From Planctomycetaceae bacterium (GTDB lineage: Bacteria; Planctomycetota; Planctomycetia; Pirellulales; Thermoguttaceae): 26,820 bases of DNA. The position numbers and the translations under genes are program-made. Shown one piece after another: positions 6,989 to 14,783 of this stretch. The notes under the pieces were generated by a model. That model worked only from the letters and a program-made list of their open reading frames with translations. It was not told where the DNA came from and searched no databases. Within the stretch, counting starts at the first letter, position 1, and every line of letters begins with the position of its first letter. The DNA is taken from positions 1 to 26,820 of the forward strand of contig JAITQJ010000256.1 of NCBI GenBank assembly GCA_031288955.1. The letters run 5' to 3'.

Positions 6989-8374
6989 TTAAATATACGT
7001 CCAGCCGCTTGGAGCGGCATTCTGTTTTGCTTCCATCAAGGCATTACAAATCCGTTCAAATAAATTGAGCGTACCGTTATATCCGAGATGTAAAATACGG
7101 TGTCCCCCGATGCGGTCGTGTATCGGAAAACCGCATCGGACAAGCGGAATACCAAGTTGCCGCGTCAAATAAAATCCTTTGCTGCTGCCCAGTGCAAAGT
7201 CCGCTTCGAGTTCAGCCGCTGATTCCATTATTGTTGCAAAATCGGTATCAGACATAATTTTTGTTTCTGTGTGTAAATGCTGCTGTATATTCTTTTGAGA
7301 CTCTTTTATCCGCCGGCTAAAACTTTCGCCCGCCGCACCGGTTGCGGCAATGACCGGTATCACGCCTATTTCATCAAGAAATGAAGCCATCGCAACAACA
7401 AAATCTTCATCGCCGTACAAAATCGCCCGTTTTCCCGCACAGTATTTATGTCCGTCGAAATACGCATCAATGAGTCTGCTCCGCTGCTTTGTCCAAATGT
7501 CCGGCATCGGACTGCCGGTCATCCCGTTAAGAACGTCAAAAAAACGGTCAGTGTTTCCAATTCCGATAGGCAAGTCAACGTACTCGGCAGGAATATGAAA
7601 ATGTTCACTCATATAGTACGCCGCATTCCGTTCGGGATTTAATGCTTTGCCGAGATAAAGCGTTCCGGCGGCTTCACTCATTGCGGCAATGCCGGAAACC
7701 GGCGTTCCGCCTTCGGGAATCTTTTGATATTCTTCCCAGGTACCGCCGTCAAAAGTTTCGGAATAATCCGGCAGCAGCGTGTACGGTACTTGATACGATT
7801 GAAGAATGCTGTGCAATGCCCGAATATCTTCAACAGAAACAAAGTTGGAAATCAAATTGATACGGTTCGTTTTTGTAACATTATTATTTTTCTGTACCAT
7901 ACAGCACACGGCGGCATAAATTGCTTCGTGAAATCCGTCGATATGGGTACCGCGGTAACTCGGCGTTGAAGCATAAAAAATAATTGGACGACAGCCGTTT
8001 TTTGCGTCCGATAGATATTCACGCAGATACATTGAAACATCATCGCCGATAGTTTCAGAAAGACACGTTGACGCAATGCCGATAACCTGCGGCTGATACT
8101 GCTGTGTAACATTATCAAGCGCACGGAAAAGGTTGTTGCGTCCGCCGAAAATTGCCGTTGCTTCGACAAAGTTCGACGATGCAATATCGATGGGTTCGCG
8201 GAAATGACTAATTCCGTAACGGCGAATATACGTTGCGCAGCCTTGTGAACCGTGAATCAGTGAAATGCAGCCTTCAATACCGTGCATCGCAAAACACGCT
8301 CCAAGCGGCGAACAAAGTTTACACGCATTACGGGCTGAAACAAAAGCCGGTTCGGAAAAATGTTCATTGTTCAT
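6989..8374 (-). CDS. nifN: FeMo-cofactor scaffold subunit NifN
   Basis: 461 residues, nitrogenase component 1 beta-like. The N-terminus keeps the NifK/NifN pattern NACKLCSPLGACFAMHGIEG then HGSQGC, with the later STCLSETIGDD. It pairs with NifE to form the scaffold on which NifB-co is converted to FeMo-cofactor with molybdenum and homocitrate. Identity as NifN rather than a second NifK comes from its position after nifE and overall divergence from the NifK encoded at 9740-11119. The start overlaps the nifE stop by 11 bases, so the two subunits are probably coupled in translation. Confidence 0.95.
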   Translation of the reverse strand: MNNEHFSEPAFVSARNACKLCSPLGACFAMHGIEGCISLIHGSQGCATYIRRYGISHFREPIDIASSNFVEATAIFGGRNNLFRALDNVTQQYQPQVIGIASTCLSETIGDDVSMYLREYLSDAKNGCRPIIFYASTPSYRGTHIDGFHEAIYAAVCCMVQKNNNVTKTNRINLISNFVSVEDIRALHSILQSYQVPYTLLPDYSETFDGGTWEEYQKIPEGGTPVSGIAAMSEAAGTLYLGKALNPERNAAYYMSEHFHIPAEYVDLPIGIGNTDRFFDVLNGMTGSPMPDIWTKQRSRLIDAYFDGHKYCAGKRAILYGDEDFVVAMASFLDEIGVIPVIAATGAAGESFSRRIKESQKNIQQHLHTETKIMSDTDFATIMESAAELEADFALGSSKGFYLTRQLGIPLVRCGFPIHDRIGGHRILHLGYNGTLNLFERICNALMEAKQNAAPSGWTYI

Positions 8375-9740
8375 TATCCATTCTCCAAAAAACTCTGGCA
8401 GGCGAAAATTTCCAAACGGGACTCAACACGGTTGCGTAAACTTCTTTTGCAAAATTGAGCATACCTTCAAAGCCGGCGAGGGCTGTTTTTCTTTCGTGAT
8501 TATGGTCGCAAAATCCGATGCCCATTTTGTACGCAATGGGACGTTCTTTGACACCGCCGATGAGCAGGTCGGCTTTTTTTTCCAAAACAAAACGTGAAAG
8601 TTCAAGCGGATTACTGTCATCACAAATAATTGTTCCTTCGCCGGTAATTTCTTTAAGGTATTTATAGTCGTCTTCGTTTCCTGACTGCGAACCGACAACG
8701 ACGGTTTCAATGCCGAGATGCCGCAGTGCTTTGACGAGCGAAAAGGCTTTGAACGTGCCGCCGACATAAATTGCAGCCTTTTTTCCTTCGAGACCGCGGC
8801 GGTAGGGCGCAAGTTTCGGTAACAACTTCGTTACTTCACTGCGGACTAAATCTTCGGTACGCTTCATTATTCCGCTGTCGTGAAAAAACTCCGCAACATC
8901 GTACAAGGCTTTCGACATATCTTCGATTCCGAAATACGAAACACGGATAAACGGAATACCGAATTTTTCTTTCATCATTTTTGCCAGATAAGTCATCGAA
9001 CCGGAACACTGCACAACATTAAGTTGAGCGTGATGTGCTTTTCCAATATCTGCAACACTGCTGTCGCCGGTAAAACACGTTTTTATATCGATTCCTATCC
9101 GGCGGTAATAATCTTTGATAATCGAAGTTTCTCCGGCAAGATTAAACTCGCCGAGGATATTGATTGCCTTATTATCCGGCAGGTCTGCGGTAAGCGGCGT
9201 TTTCCCGTCTCTGCCGATAAGTTTGAACAAGGCTTCGCACGCTGCTTTATAACCGTCTTTTTTTACCCCCTTAAATCCTTCGGAATGGACAGGAATAATT
9301 TCAATGTTTTTTTCACCTGCAACACGGCGGCAAACGGCATCGACATCATCGCCGATGAGTCCGATAATACAGGTACAATAAACGAATGCCGCCTTCGGGT
9401 GATAGCGTTCTATCAATTCATTCAAAGCGGCGTACAACTTTCTCTCGCCGCCGTAAATTACCTCGTTTTCGTGAATATCGGTCGAAAAACTGTTACGATA
9501 AAGTTCGGAGCCGCTGGACATTGAACCGCGAATATCCCAAGTGTAAGCGGCACAGCCGATGGGTCCGTGAACCAAATGCAGGGCATCGGCAACAGGGTAA
9601 AGGACAACACGGGAACCGCAGAACACGCAGGCACGCTGGCTCACCGAACCTGCCGTACTTGCTTTTTCACACTCGATTTCGTAATCGTCTTTGCCTTTCT
9701 CAAAAACCTGCTGCCTGCGTTCGTTAAGTATTTTGAACAT
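8364..9740 (-). CDS. nifE: FeMo-cofactor scaffold subunit NifE
   Basis: 458 residues, component 1 alpha-like. Motifs: ACVFCGSRVVLYPVADALHLVHGPIGC near the N-terminus, then VYCTCIIGLIGDD, and GVKKDGYKAAC in place of the NifD GVSQSxGHH. Loss of that glutamine and histidine, which in NifD line the active site, marks it as scaffold and not catalyst. With NifN it matures the FeMo-cofactor. The start codon shares one base with the nifK stop (TAATG), a tight coupling within the operon. Confidence 0.96.
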   Translation of the reverse strand: MFKILNERRQQVFEKGKDDYEIECEKASTAGSVSQRACVFCGSRVVLYPVADALHLVHGPIGCAAYTWDIRGSMSSGSELYRNSFSTDIHENEVIYGGERKLYAALNELIERYHPKAAFVYCTCIIGLIGDDVDAVCRRVAGEKNIEIIPVHSEGFKGVKKDGYKAACEALFKLIGRDGKTPLTADLPDNKAINILGEFNLAGETSIIKDYYRRIGIDIKTCFTGDSSVADIGKAHHAQLNVVQCSGSMTYLAKMMKEKFGIPFIRVSYFGIEDMSKALYDVAEFFHDSGIMKRTEDLVRSEVTKLLPKLAPYRRGLEGKKAAIYVGGTFKAFSLVKALRHLGIETVVVGSQSGNEDDYKYLKEITGEGTIICDDSNPLELSRFVLEKKADLLIGGVKERPIAYKMGIGFCDHNHERKTALAGFEGMLNFAKEVYATVLSPVWKFSPARVFWRMDNEQ

Positions 9741-11119
9741 TACATAATCAGTTCGACATTTTCCTCTTCGGCATCGCGGTCTTGACGGTCCATAAAGATG
9801 GATAGTATCTTGAGGAGTAAGTGCATTCCCCCCCGATAACCGGTTAGCGGAATATAGGACTGTCCGATGCGGTCGTAAATCGGATAGCCTATCCGCAGAA
9901 GCGGAATGTCCATATCACGGCACATATATTTGCAGTACGTGTTGCCCATAATCAAGTCGGGCTTATTTTCCTGCACAAGTTGCTGGAACATAAACATATC
10001 GCATTGTAAACCCGACTTGACGATAACTTTATCGCCGTAAAGTTCACGAACACGTTCTTCGAGTTTGACTTTTCCCGTCGGCGTTCCTGTCAGAACGTGC
10101 AGGACTTCCATACCGGCATCTTTGCAAAACTGCACCATCGACAATAAAATGTCAGGGTCGCCGAGCAGCGAAACCTTTTTGCCGTAAGTGTACTGGCACA
10201 TATCGCACAAAACATCGACCAACTGTCCGCGTTCCTTTCGCAGTGATTCAGGGACGGCAACACCGGCAATTTTTCGTAACATCTCGACGAAGTTATCCGT
10301 TGCGGTAATTCCAATCGGCACGTCAACGATGTGCATCGGAACTTTGCACTGCGTATCGAGTTGCCGTGCGGCAGGAAAAGCACCGAGTCTGCCGATGGCA
10401 ACAGCGGCATCGGAATCACCGGAAGCAGCGATTTGCTCTTTCGTGCATCCGCCTTTCGGATACATCCGAAAATGTCCGTCCATCGGGCTGTTGACGACAT
10501 CGCTGGTATCGGGATACATAATGTATTTAATGCCTAACTCCGTAGCGATATGTTTAATTTCCGTCATATCGCTGGGTTCGATGAACGTGGGAATCAACGT
10601 AATTTTACCATTCTTCTTGCCGGTACTTTTAGCGAAATACTTGACCATTGCCGCCGCCATATTAGCGTAACCGGTGATATGCGAACCGGTGAACGACGGC
10701 GTGTTGGCGTGAATGACAAACTTGCCTTCGGGAATCTTTTTGTCTTCATACGCTTTTTTGATAATCTGAACGAGGTCGTCGCCGATGACTTCCGACAAGC
10801 ACGTCGTATTGACGGCGATGATGTCGGGATTGTACAGCGTGAAAATGTTCGTAAATGCTTCAAGGATGTTCGCCTGTCCGCCGAACACAGACGAACCTTC
10901 TGAAAACGACGAAGTCGTTGACATAATCGGGTCGTTGTAGTGCCGCGTGAGACTGCTCCTGTGATAAGCGCAGCAGCCTTGTGAACCGTGACTATGCGGC
11001 ATACAACTATGAATACCGAGTGCGGCGTACATTGCACCGATGGGCTGACAGGTCTTTGCCGGATTGACCGTAAGGGCTTTTCGTTCGGATAATCCGGGCG
11101 GAGTATGGCGGAGTAACAT
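9740..11119 (-). CDS. nifK: Nitrogenase MoFe protein beta chain
   Basis: 459 residues. P-cluster ligands appear as C24 (KTCQPIGAMYAALG), C49 (HGSQGC) and C107 (VNTTCLSEVIGDD). Azotobacter-type NifK is about 520 residues with a longer N-terminus; the shorter form is usual in groups II and III. It forms the alpha2-beta2 MoFe protein with NifD and holds half of each P-cluster. It is separated from nifD by 125 bases that contain a strong RNA structure, and from nifE by TAATG. No good ribosome-binding site precedes the ATG. Confidence 0.97.
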   Translation of the reverse strand: MLLRHTPPGLSERKALTVNPAKTCQPIGAMYAALGIHSCMPHSHGSQGCCAYHRSSLTRHYNDPIMSTTSSFSEGSSVFGGQANILEAFTNIFTLYNPDIIAVNTTCLSEVIGDDLVQIIKKAYEDKKIPEGKFVIHANTPSFTGSHITGYANMAAAMVKYFAKSTGKKNGKITLIPTFIEPSDMTEIKHIATELGIKYIMYPDTSDVVNSPMDGHFRMYPKGGCTKEQIAASGDSDAAVAIGRLGAFPAARQLDTQCKVPMHIVDVPIGITATDNFVEMLRKIAGVAVPESLRKERGQLVDVLCDMCQYTYGKKVSLLGDPDILLSMVQFCKDAGMEVLHVLTGTPTGKVKLEERVRELYGDKVIVKSGLQCDMFMFQQLVQENKPDLIMGNTYCKYMCRDMDIPLLRIGYPIYDRIGQSYIPLTGYRGGMHLLLKILSIFMDRQDRDAEEENVELIM

Positions 11120-11162
11120 AGCAGTTTTTGTAATTAGGATTGGGGTAACATTTTTAGAACAA

Positions 11163-11239
11163 ATTAAAAATTGGTGCGGTTATCTGCCGCTCCCGCTGTC
11201 TGCTATTTGTACAAGGCAGACACGATACCAATTTTTAAT
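11163..11239 (-). other. Three-way-junction RNA structure in the nifD-nifK intercistronic gap
   Basis: Outer arms ATTAAAAATTGGT (11163-11175) and ACCAATTTTTAAT (11227-11239) are perfect 13-base complements. Inside are two more stems: GCGG/CCGC (11176-11190, loop of seven) and TGTCTGC/GCAGACA (11197-11222, loop of twelve). The stop of nifD is at 11245-11247 and the start of nifK at 11119, so the whole fold lies in the spacer of the transcript. A structure there could act in processing, stability, or setting the nifD:nifK ratio, or may be a small inserted palindromic element. There is no U-tract directly after it, so a simple terminator is less likely. Confidence 0.75.
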
Positions 11240-11244
11240 CCGCT

Positions 11245-12879
11245 CTAGTTATTGTACGTTGCCGAAAGTTCCGGCGAATCATCCCACGGGGCTTTCGTGA
11301 ATTTGAAAACATTACAGTTCAGCAGGCGGTCAATTTCACGGTAGAAATTGATTGCTCCTTTGAAACCGGCGAAGGGTCCCATATAGTCGTAACTATGCAA
11401 CTGCTTCATCGGAATACCCTGTTTCTGCACAACGTACTTCTCTTTGATGCCGGCACAAATCAAATCGGGATGGTAATACTCTATCAGTTTTTCCAATTCA
11501 AAATGATTGCAGTCATCAATGACGAGCGTTCCGTCAGGCATATCCGGCATCATTCCGCTGTAATCGTTGAATGCAAAACCTTCGGCTTCCCGTTTTGCCT
11601 TTTCCGCTTCGGAAATGCGGGGGTTGTACCGCTCTGCATCCGGCGTGACGGTCAATTCCTCAATGTTTCGGGAATCAGCATCAACCGTAATGGTCGGCAA
11701 AACCTTTCGTCCTTCGTAATCGTCGCGGTGAGCGAATTCATAACCGGCGGAAATTGTTACAACGCCGATTTCCCGCAGCAAGTCCTGATAATGATGTGCG
11801 CGGGAACCGCCGACGAAAATCATTGCGGTCTTGCCTTCGCAGCGCGGACGGATTTCATTGCGTACCTTTTCGACTTCAACCATTTCGGCTTCAATGACGG
11901 CTTCTGTGCGTTTCATCAATTCGTCATCGCCGAAAAATTTCGCCATTTTCCGAAACGACTTTGCCGTCGCATCGGCACCGACCAGATTGACCTTAAACCA
12001 AGGAATCCCGTATTTCGTTTCCATCATTTCCGCGAGGTAATTGATGGAACGATGGCACATCACGACATTCAAATCCGCCGTATGTGCTGAAGCAAATTCA
12101 TCATAAACGGAGTTGCCGGAAAACGTAGAGTGCAACGTTAAGCCGCAGGCTTCGGCAATCCGCTCTAGTTCAAAAGCATCACCGCCGATATTGTACTCGC
12201 CAAGCATATTGAGCCGGAATTTCCCCTCCTTCTTCATTTCGAGTTGACCGACAACGTCGGTGAACACTTTATTATTAGCGATATGATGACCAGCGGACTG
12301 CGAAACTCCTTTATAACCTTCGCAAGAAAAACCAAAGATGTTGATGCCCGGATATTTCTCTTCGGCGGCACGGGCAACAGCGTGAACGTCATCGCCGATG
12401 AGACCGACAGGACACGTCGAGAAAATCCCGATGGCTTTCGGGTGAAACAACGCAACGGCTTCGTCAATCGCCGCCATCAGTTTTTTTTCCCCGCCGAATA
12501 CGACTTCGTCTTCCTGTAAATCGGTCGAAAGAGCATAAGGCATATAATTCGGGTCATCCGGCGTTTTCGGACGGGTTTTATTCCGCCGCGTGAGCCAAGC
12601 GTAAAAACAACAGCCGATAGGACCGTGAACGATTTGAAGTATGTCGCGGGTAGGTCCCAAAACCACACCCTTACAGCCGGCATAAGCACAGCCGCGCATC
12701 GTGAGAATACCGGGAGCCGTTCGGGTGTTGGCAAGAATTTCGGGAACAGTACCGTCCCCGCCAATCTGATTGACAAGTATTTGCCGCTTCCGCTTCTTTC
12801 CCAATTTAGGGGAATATGCGTCCGCAACCTCATCGCGGAACTGTTCACCGGCAATCGGAAGTTCGTATTTGTTCGTCAT
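11245..12879 (-). CDS. nifD: Nitrogenase MoFe protein alpha chain
   Basis: 544 residues. P-cluster ligands C64 (RGCAYAGCKGVV), C90 (HGPIGC) and C156 (FSTCPVGLIGDD); catalytic-pocket Q194 and H198 in GVSQSAGHHIAN; FeMo-cofactor ligands C275 (NVVMCHRSINYL) and H495 (LHSYDYMGPFAG). All the residues that define a working Mo-nitrogenase are present. Compared with the roughly 490-residue group I proteins there is an extra segment at about 390-445, as in Clostridium pasteurianum NifD. It catalyses N2 reduction with NifK, receiving electrons from NifH. It lies downstream of nifI2 by 32 bases. Confidence 0.98.
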   Translation of the reverse strand: MTNKYELPIAGEQFRDEVADAYSPKLGKKRKRQILVNQIGGDGTVPEILANTRTAPGILTMRGCAYAGCKGVVLGPTRDILQIVHGPIGCCFYAWLTRRNKTRPKTPDDPNYMPYALSTDLQEDEVVFGGEKKLMAAIDEAVALFHPKAIGIFSTCPVGLIGDDVHAVARAAEEKYPGINIFGFSCEGYKGVSQSAGHHIANNKVFTDVVGQLEMKKEGKFRLNMLGEYNIGGDAFELERIAEACGLTLHSTFSGNSVYDEFASAHTADLNVVMCHRSINYLAEMMETKYGIPWFKVNLVGADATAKSFRKMAKFFGDDELMKRTEAVIEAEMVEVEKVRNEIRPRCEGKTAMIFVGGSRAHHYQDLLREIGVVTISAGYEFAHRDDYEGRKVLPTITVDADSRNIEELTVTPDAERYNPRISEAEKAKREAEGFAFNDYSGMMPDMPDGTLVIDDCNHFELEKLIEYYHPDLICAGIKEKYVVQKQGIPMKQLHSYDYMGPFAGFKGAINFYREIDRLLNCNVFKFTKAPWDDSPELSATYNN

Positions 12880-12911
12880 CTTTTGTATCGCTGTATTACG
12901 GGCAAGGGTTG

Positions 12912-13289
12912 TTATTCGTCAAGCGTTTCATCGCCGTTTTGACCGTCACGGACACGGACGGCATCGGCAACGGGCAGCACGAAGATTTTACCGTCTCCGC
13001 TCTTGCCGGTTTGGTTCATTTCGATAATCGTCTTCACGGCTTTTTTAACCAGTTTATCTGGAAGGATAAGCGAAAGTTTTCGTTTGGGAACGAGTCTGCC
13101 GGCATTACCGAGTTCGTCCATTTTTTCTTCCCAGACTTTTTCGGAGCCTTCGAGCCGCAGAAAATCGACAAATCCTTTACCGCGACCAAGAACATCTTTG
13201 ACGTGCATCGAGGAGATACCTGCTTCCATCAACGCATCCTTGGTTTTGTTAATCTTATCGATACGGATAATTGCCATTACTTCTTTCAT
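12912..13289 (-). CDS. nifI2: Nitrogenase-switching PII-like protein NifI2
   Basis: 125 residues, PII/GlnB fold. Starts MKEVMAIIRIDKINKTKDALMEAG and ends with SGDGKIFVLPVADAVRVRDG, the PII signature. A longer T-loop region (about 40-75) contains a basic, acidic-rich stretch unlike GlnB but usual for NifI2. In methanogens NifI1 and NifI2 together bind the MoFe protein and shut it off when 2-oxoglutarate is low; the position between nifH and nifD is the known arrangement. A second ATG four codons in (13277) is a possible start but family proteins begin at the first. Confidence 0.95.
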   Translation of the reverse strand: MKEVMAIIRIDKINKTKDALMEAGISSMHVKDVLGRGKGFVDFLRLEGSEKVWEEKMDELGNAGRLVPKRKLSLILPDKLVKKAVKTIIEMNQTGKSGDGKIFVLPVADAVRVRDGQNGDETLDE

Positions 13290-13311
13290 AAGCGTTTTTG
13301 GGGTTAAGGTA

Positions 13312-13638
13312 CTATTCCGTTTCTTTCACGCCGGAACTGACTGTATAAACTTCTTCTACCGGCGAGATGAAAATCTTTCCATCGCCGAACGCACCTTGTG
13401 AACTTCGGGCAACTTCCATAATTTTGCTCACGACGAATTCCTTGTCCTTGTCTGGAATCACCATCAGCAGCATTACCTTCGGAATCTCATCGTAGGTGAC
13501 GTTGCCGATTTTAATGCCCCGCTGTTTTCCGCGTCCGGCAACGGTAATCTTTGTAACAGCCGGAAAACCGTCCGCCATCAAAGCGGCAAGAACGGCATCA
13601 ACCTTTTCCGGTCGGATAATCGCTCGAATCATTAACAT
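13312..13638 (-). CDS. nifI1: Nitrogenase-switching PII-like protein NifI1
   Basis: 108 residues, PII fold. MLMIRAIIRPEKVDAVLAAL at the N-terminus, T-loop segment AGRGKQRGIKIGNVTYDEIPKV (about 34-55), and FGDGKIFISPVEEVYTV at the C-terminus. It is the partner of NifI2 for post-translational control of nitrogenase. It lies 20 bases after nifH and 22 before nifI2, in the order nifH-I1-I2-D seen in methanogens, clostridia and some sulfate reducers. No clear ribosome-binding site is visible. Confidence 0.95.
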   Translation of the reverse strand: MLMIRAIIRPEKVDAVLAALMADGFPAVTKITVAGRGKQRGIKIGNVTYDEIPKVMLLMVIPDKDKEFVVSKIMEVARSSQGAFGDGKIFISPVEEVYTVSSGVKETE

Positions 13639-13658
13639 AATTGTTTGTGGTTAGGAGG

Positions 13659-14483
13659 TTAATCGGCAATCCCGAACTTCATAAGCAGCGTTTCAAGTTC
13701 GGATATTTCCAGCGGATTAGGAATGATGAACTTCTTGTTGTTCTCTATTGCCGCTGCCAGTTTGCGGTATTCTGCGGCTTGAGGAACGGAAGCGTCGTAA
13801 TCAATGACGCTCTTCTTATTGATTTCGGCACGCTGAACCATATTATCCCGCGGCACAAAATGAATCATCTGCGTACCGATTTTTTCTGCCAATGCGACGA
13901 TGAGTTCGTCTTCGCGGTCAACCTTTCGGCTGTTGCAAATGAGTCCGCCGAGTCTGACGGTTCCCGCTTCGGCAAACTTGCGGATACCTTTACAGATATT
14001 ATTTGCAGCGTACATTGCCATCATTTCACCGGAGCAAACGATGTAAATCTCTTCTGCCTTTCCGTCTCGAATCGGCATTGCAAAACCGCCGCAGACGACA
14101 TCGCCGAGAACATCGTAAAACGTGTAATCAAGTTTGTACTTCGGGTCAAAAGCACCAAGTTGTTCCAAAAGGTTTATCGATGTAATGATACCGCGTCCGG
14201 CACATCCGACACCGGGTTCGGGACCGCCGGATTCGACGCAGCGGGTTCCTTTGAAACCGACTTTAACAACGTCATCAAGGTCGAGGTCTTCTCCTTCGGT
14301 TCGCAGCGTATCCAACACGGTTTTCTGGGCAAGACCGTTGAGCAGAAGCCGGGTGGAATCCGCTTTGGGGTCGCAGCCGACGACCATAACGTTTCTGCCC
14401 ATTTCCGCAAGGGCGGCAACTGTATTTTGTGTGGTGGTGGACTTGCCGATGCCCCCCTTTCCATAGATAGCAATTTTTCTCAT
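13659..14483 (-). CDS. nifH: Nitrogenase iron protein (dinitrogenase reductase)
   Basis: 274 residues. P-loop GKGGIGKS (9-15 region), switch D in VVGCDPKADSTR, and the two 4Fe-4S ligands C94 (GVGCAGRG) and C131 (GDVVCGGFAMP). Arginine 97 in CAGRG is the residue that DraT ADP-ribosylates in other bacteria; no draT or draG is seen in the window. It is an ATP-driven electron donor to NifDK, also needed in FeMo-cofactor maturation. First gene of the nif operon, about 50 bases downstream of the expected start from the sigma-54 promoter at 14544-14558. Confidence 0.98.
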   Translation of the reverse strand: MRKIAIYGKGGIGKSTTTQNTVAALAEMGRNVMVVGCDPKADSTRLLLNGLAQKTVLDTLRTEGEDLDLDDVVKVGFKGTRCVESGGPEPGVGCAGRGIITSINLLEQLGAFDPKYKLDYTFYDVLGDVVCGGFAMPIRDGKAEEIYIVCSGEMMAMYAANNICKGIRKFAEAGTVRLGGLICNSRKVDREDELIVALAEKIGTQMIHFVPRDNMVQRAEINKKSVIDYDASVPQAAEYRKLAAAIENNKKFIIPNPLEISELETLLMKFGIAD

Positions 14484-14509
14484 AATTCCGTTAACCTGAA
14501 GTGTTGGAC

Positions 14510-14541
14510 GCGAAAAATTTTCGCCCCCTACGAGTACGTAG
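14510..14541 (-). other. Two palindromes in the nifH leader
   Basis: GCGAAAA and TTTTCGC (14510-14524) are perfect 7-base complements around one base. CTACG and CGTAG (14528-14541) form a second perfect hairpin with a 4-base loop around the expected transcript start. The first would be a stem near the 5' end of the nif mRNA. Such stems can protect highly expressed messages, but that role is inferred. Confidence 0.45.
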
Positions 14542-14543
14542 TC

Positions 14544-14558
14544 GCATAAGCCGTGCCA
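14544..14558 (-). promoter_or_regulatory. Sigma-54 type (-24/-12) promoter of nifH operon
   Basis: Read on the minus strand the site is TGGCACGGCTTATGC: full -24 box TGGCACG, and GG and GC exactly ten bases apart. The expected transcript start is near 14532, about 50 bases before the nifH ATG. The -24 box is identical to the one at 302-308. No sigma-54 activator gene is present in this window. Confidence 0.8.
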
Positions 14559-14624
14559 AAGAGAAATTATTGCCGTTTTTCGATACTTTTATGTAAAACG
14601 ACAAATCAAAACAAACTAAAAGAA

Positions 14625-14685
14625 AACATTTTTGTTATTTTCGATTGCATTTTTGTTGCAAAAAGTACGGAACAACAAAAATGTT
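14625..14685. promoter_or_regulatory. Three copies of CATTTTTGTT motif upstream of nifH; candidate activator sites
   Basis: AACATTTTTGTT (14625-14636), GCATTTTTGTTGC (14647-14659) and the inverted AACAAAAATGTT (14674-14685). The first two cores are 21 bases apart, two helical turns. They lie about 70-130 bases upstream of the sigma-54 -24 box, where enhancer-binding proteins usually bind. The core ACAAAAATG recurs before the other sigma-54 promoter (226-234). The rest of 14560-14720 is AT-rich with nothing else I recognise. Confidence 0.4.
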
Positions 14686-14721
14686 ATAAATAAGCAATAA
14701 AGAAATAACTTATCAAACGTA

Positions 14722-14750
14722 TTGCAATCGTTTTGATTTTGGTATAGAAT
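14722..14750 (+). promoter_or_regulatory. Sigma-70-like promoter of the ABC-2 permease gene
   Basis: TTGCAA (14722-14727), a 17-base spacer and TAGAAT (14745-14750). The expected start is near 14757, 27 bases before the ATG. It diverges from the nifH promoter. Confidence 0.45.
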
Positions 14751-14783
14751 GATATAACCGTTAGCAGTTATTGTTTTGAAACT

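Noticed and set aside
8880..9524. 214-residue plus-strand frame opposite nifE
   Set aside because: Antisense shadow of a conserved gene.
11237..12170. Exact 14-base repeat AATCCGCTCTAGTT at 11237-11250 and 12157-12170
   Set aside because: About one match of this length is expected by chance in a window this size; no further similarity around it.
13641..14549. 302-residue plus-strand frame opposite nifH
   Set aside because: Complete antisense shadow of nifH, with no recognisable domain; caused by codon bias.
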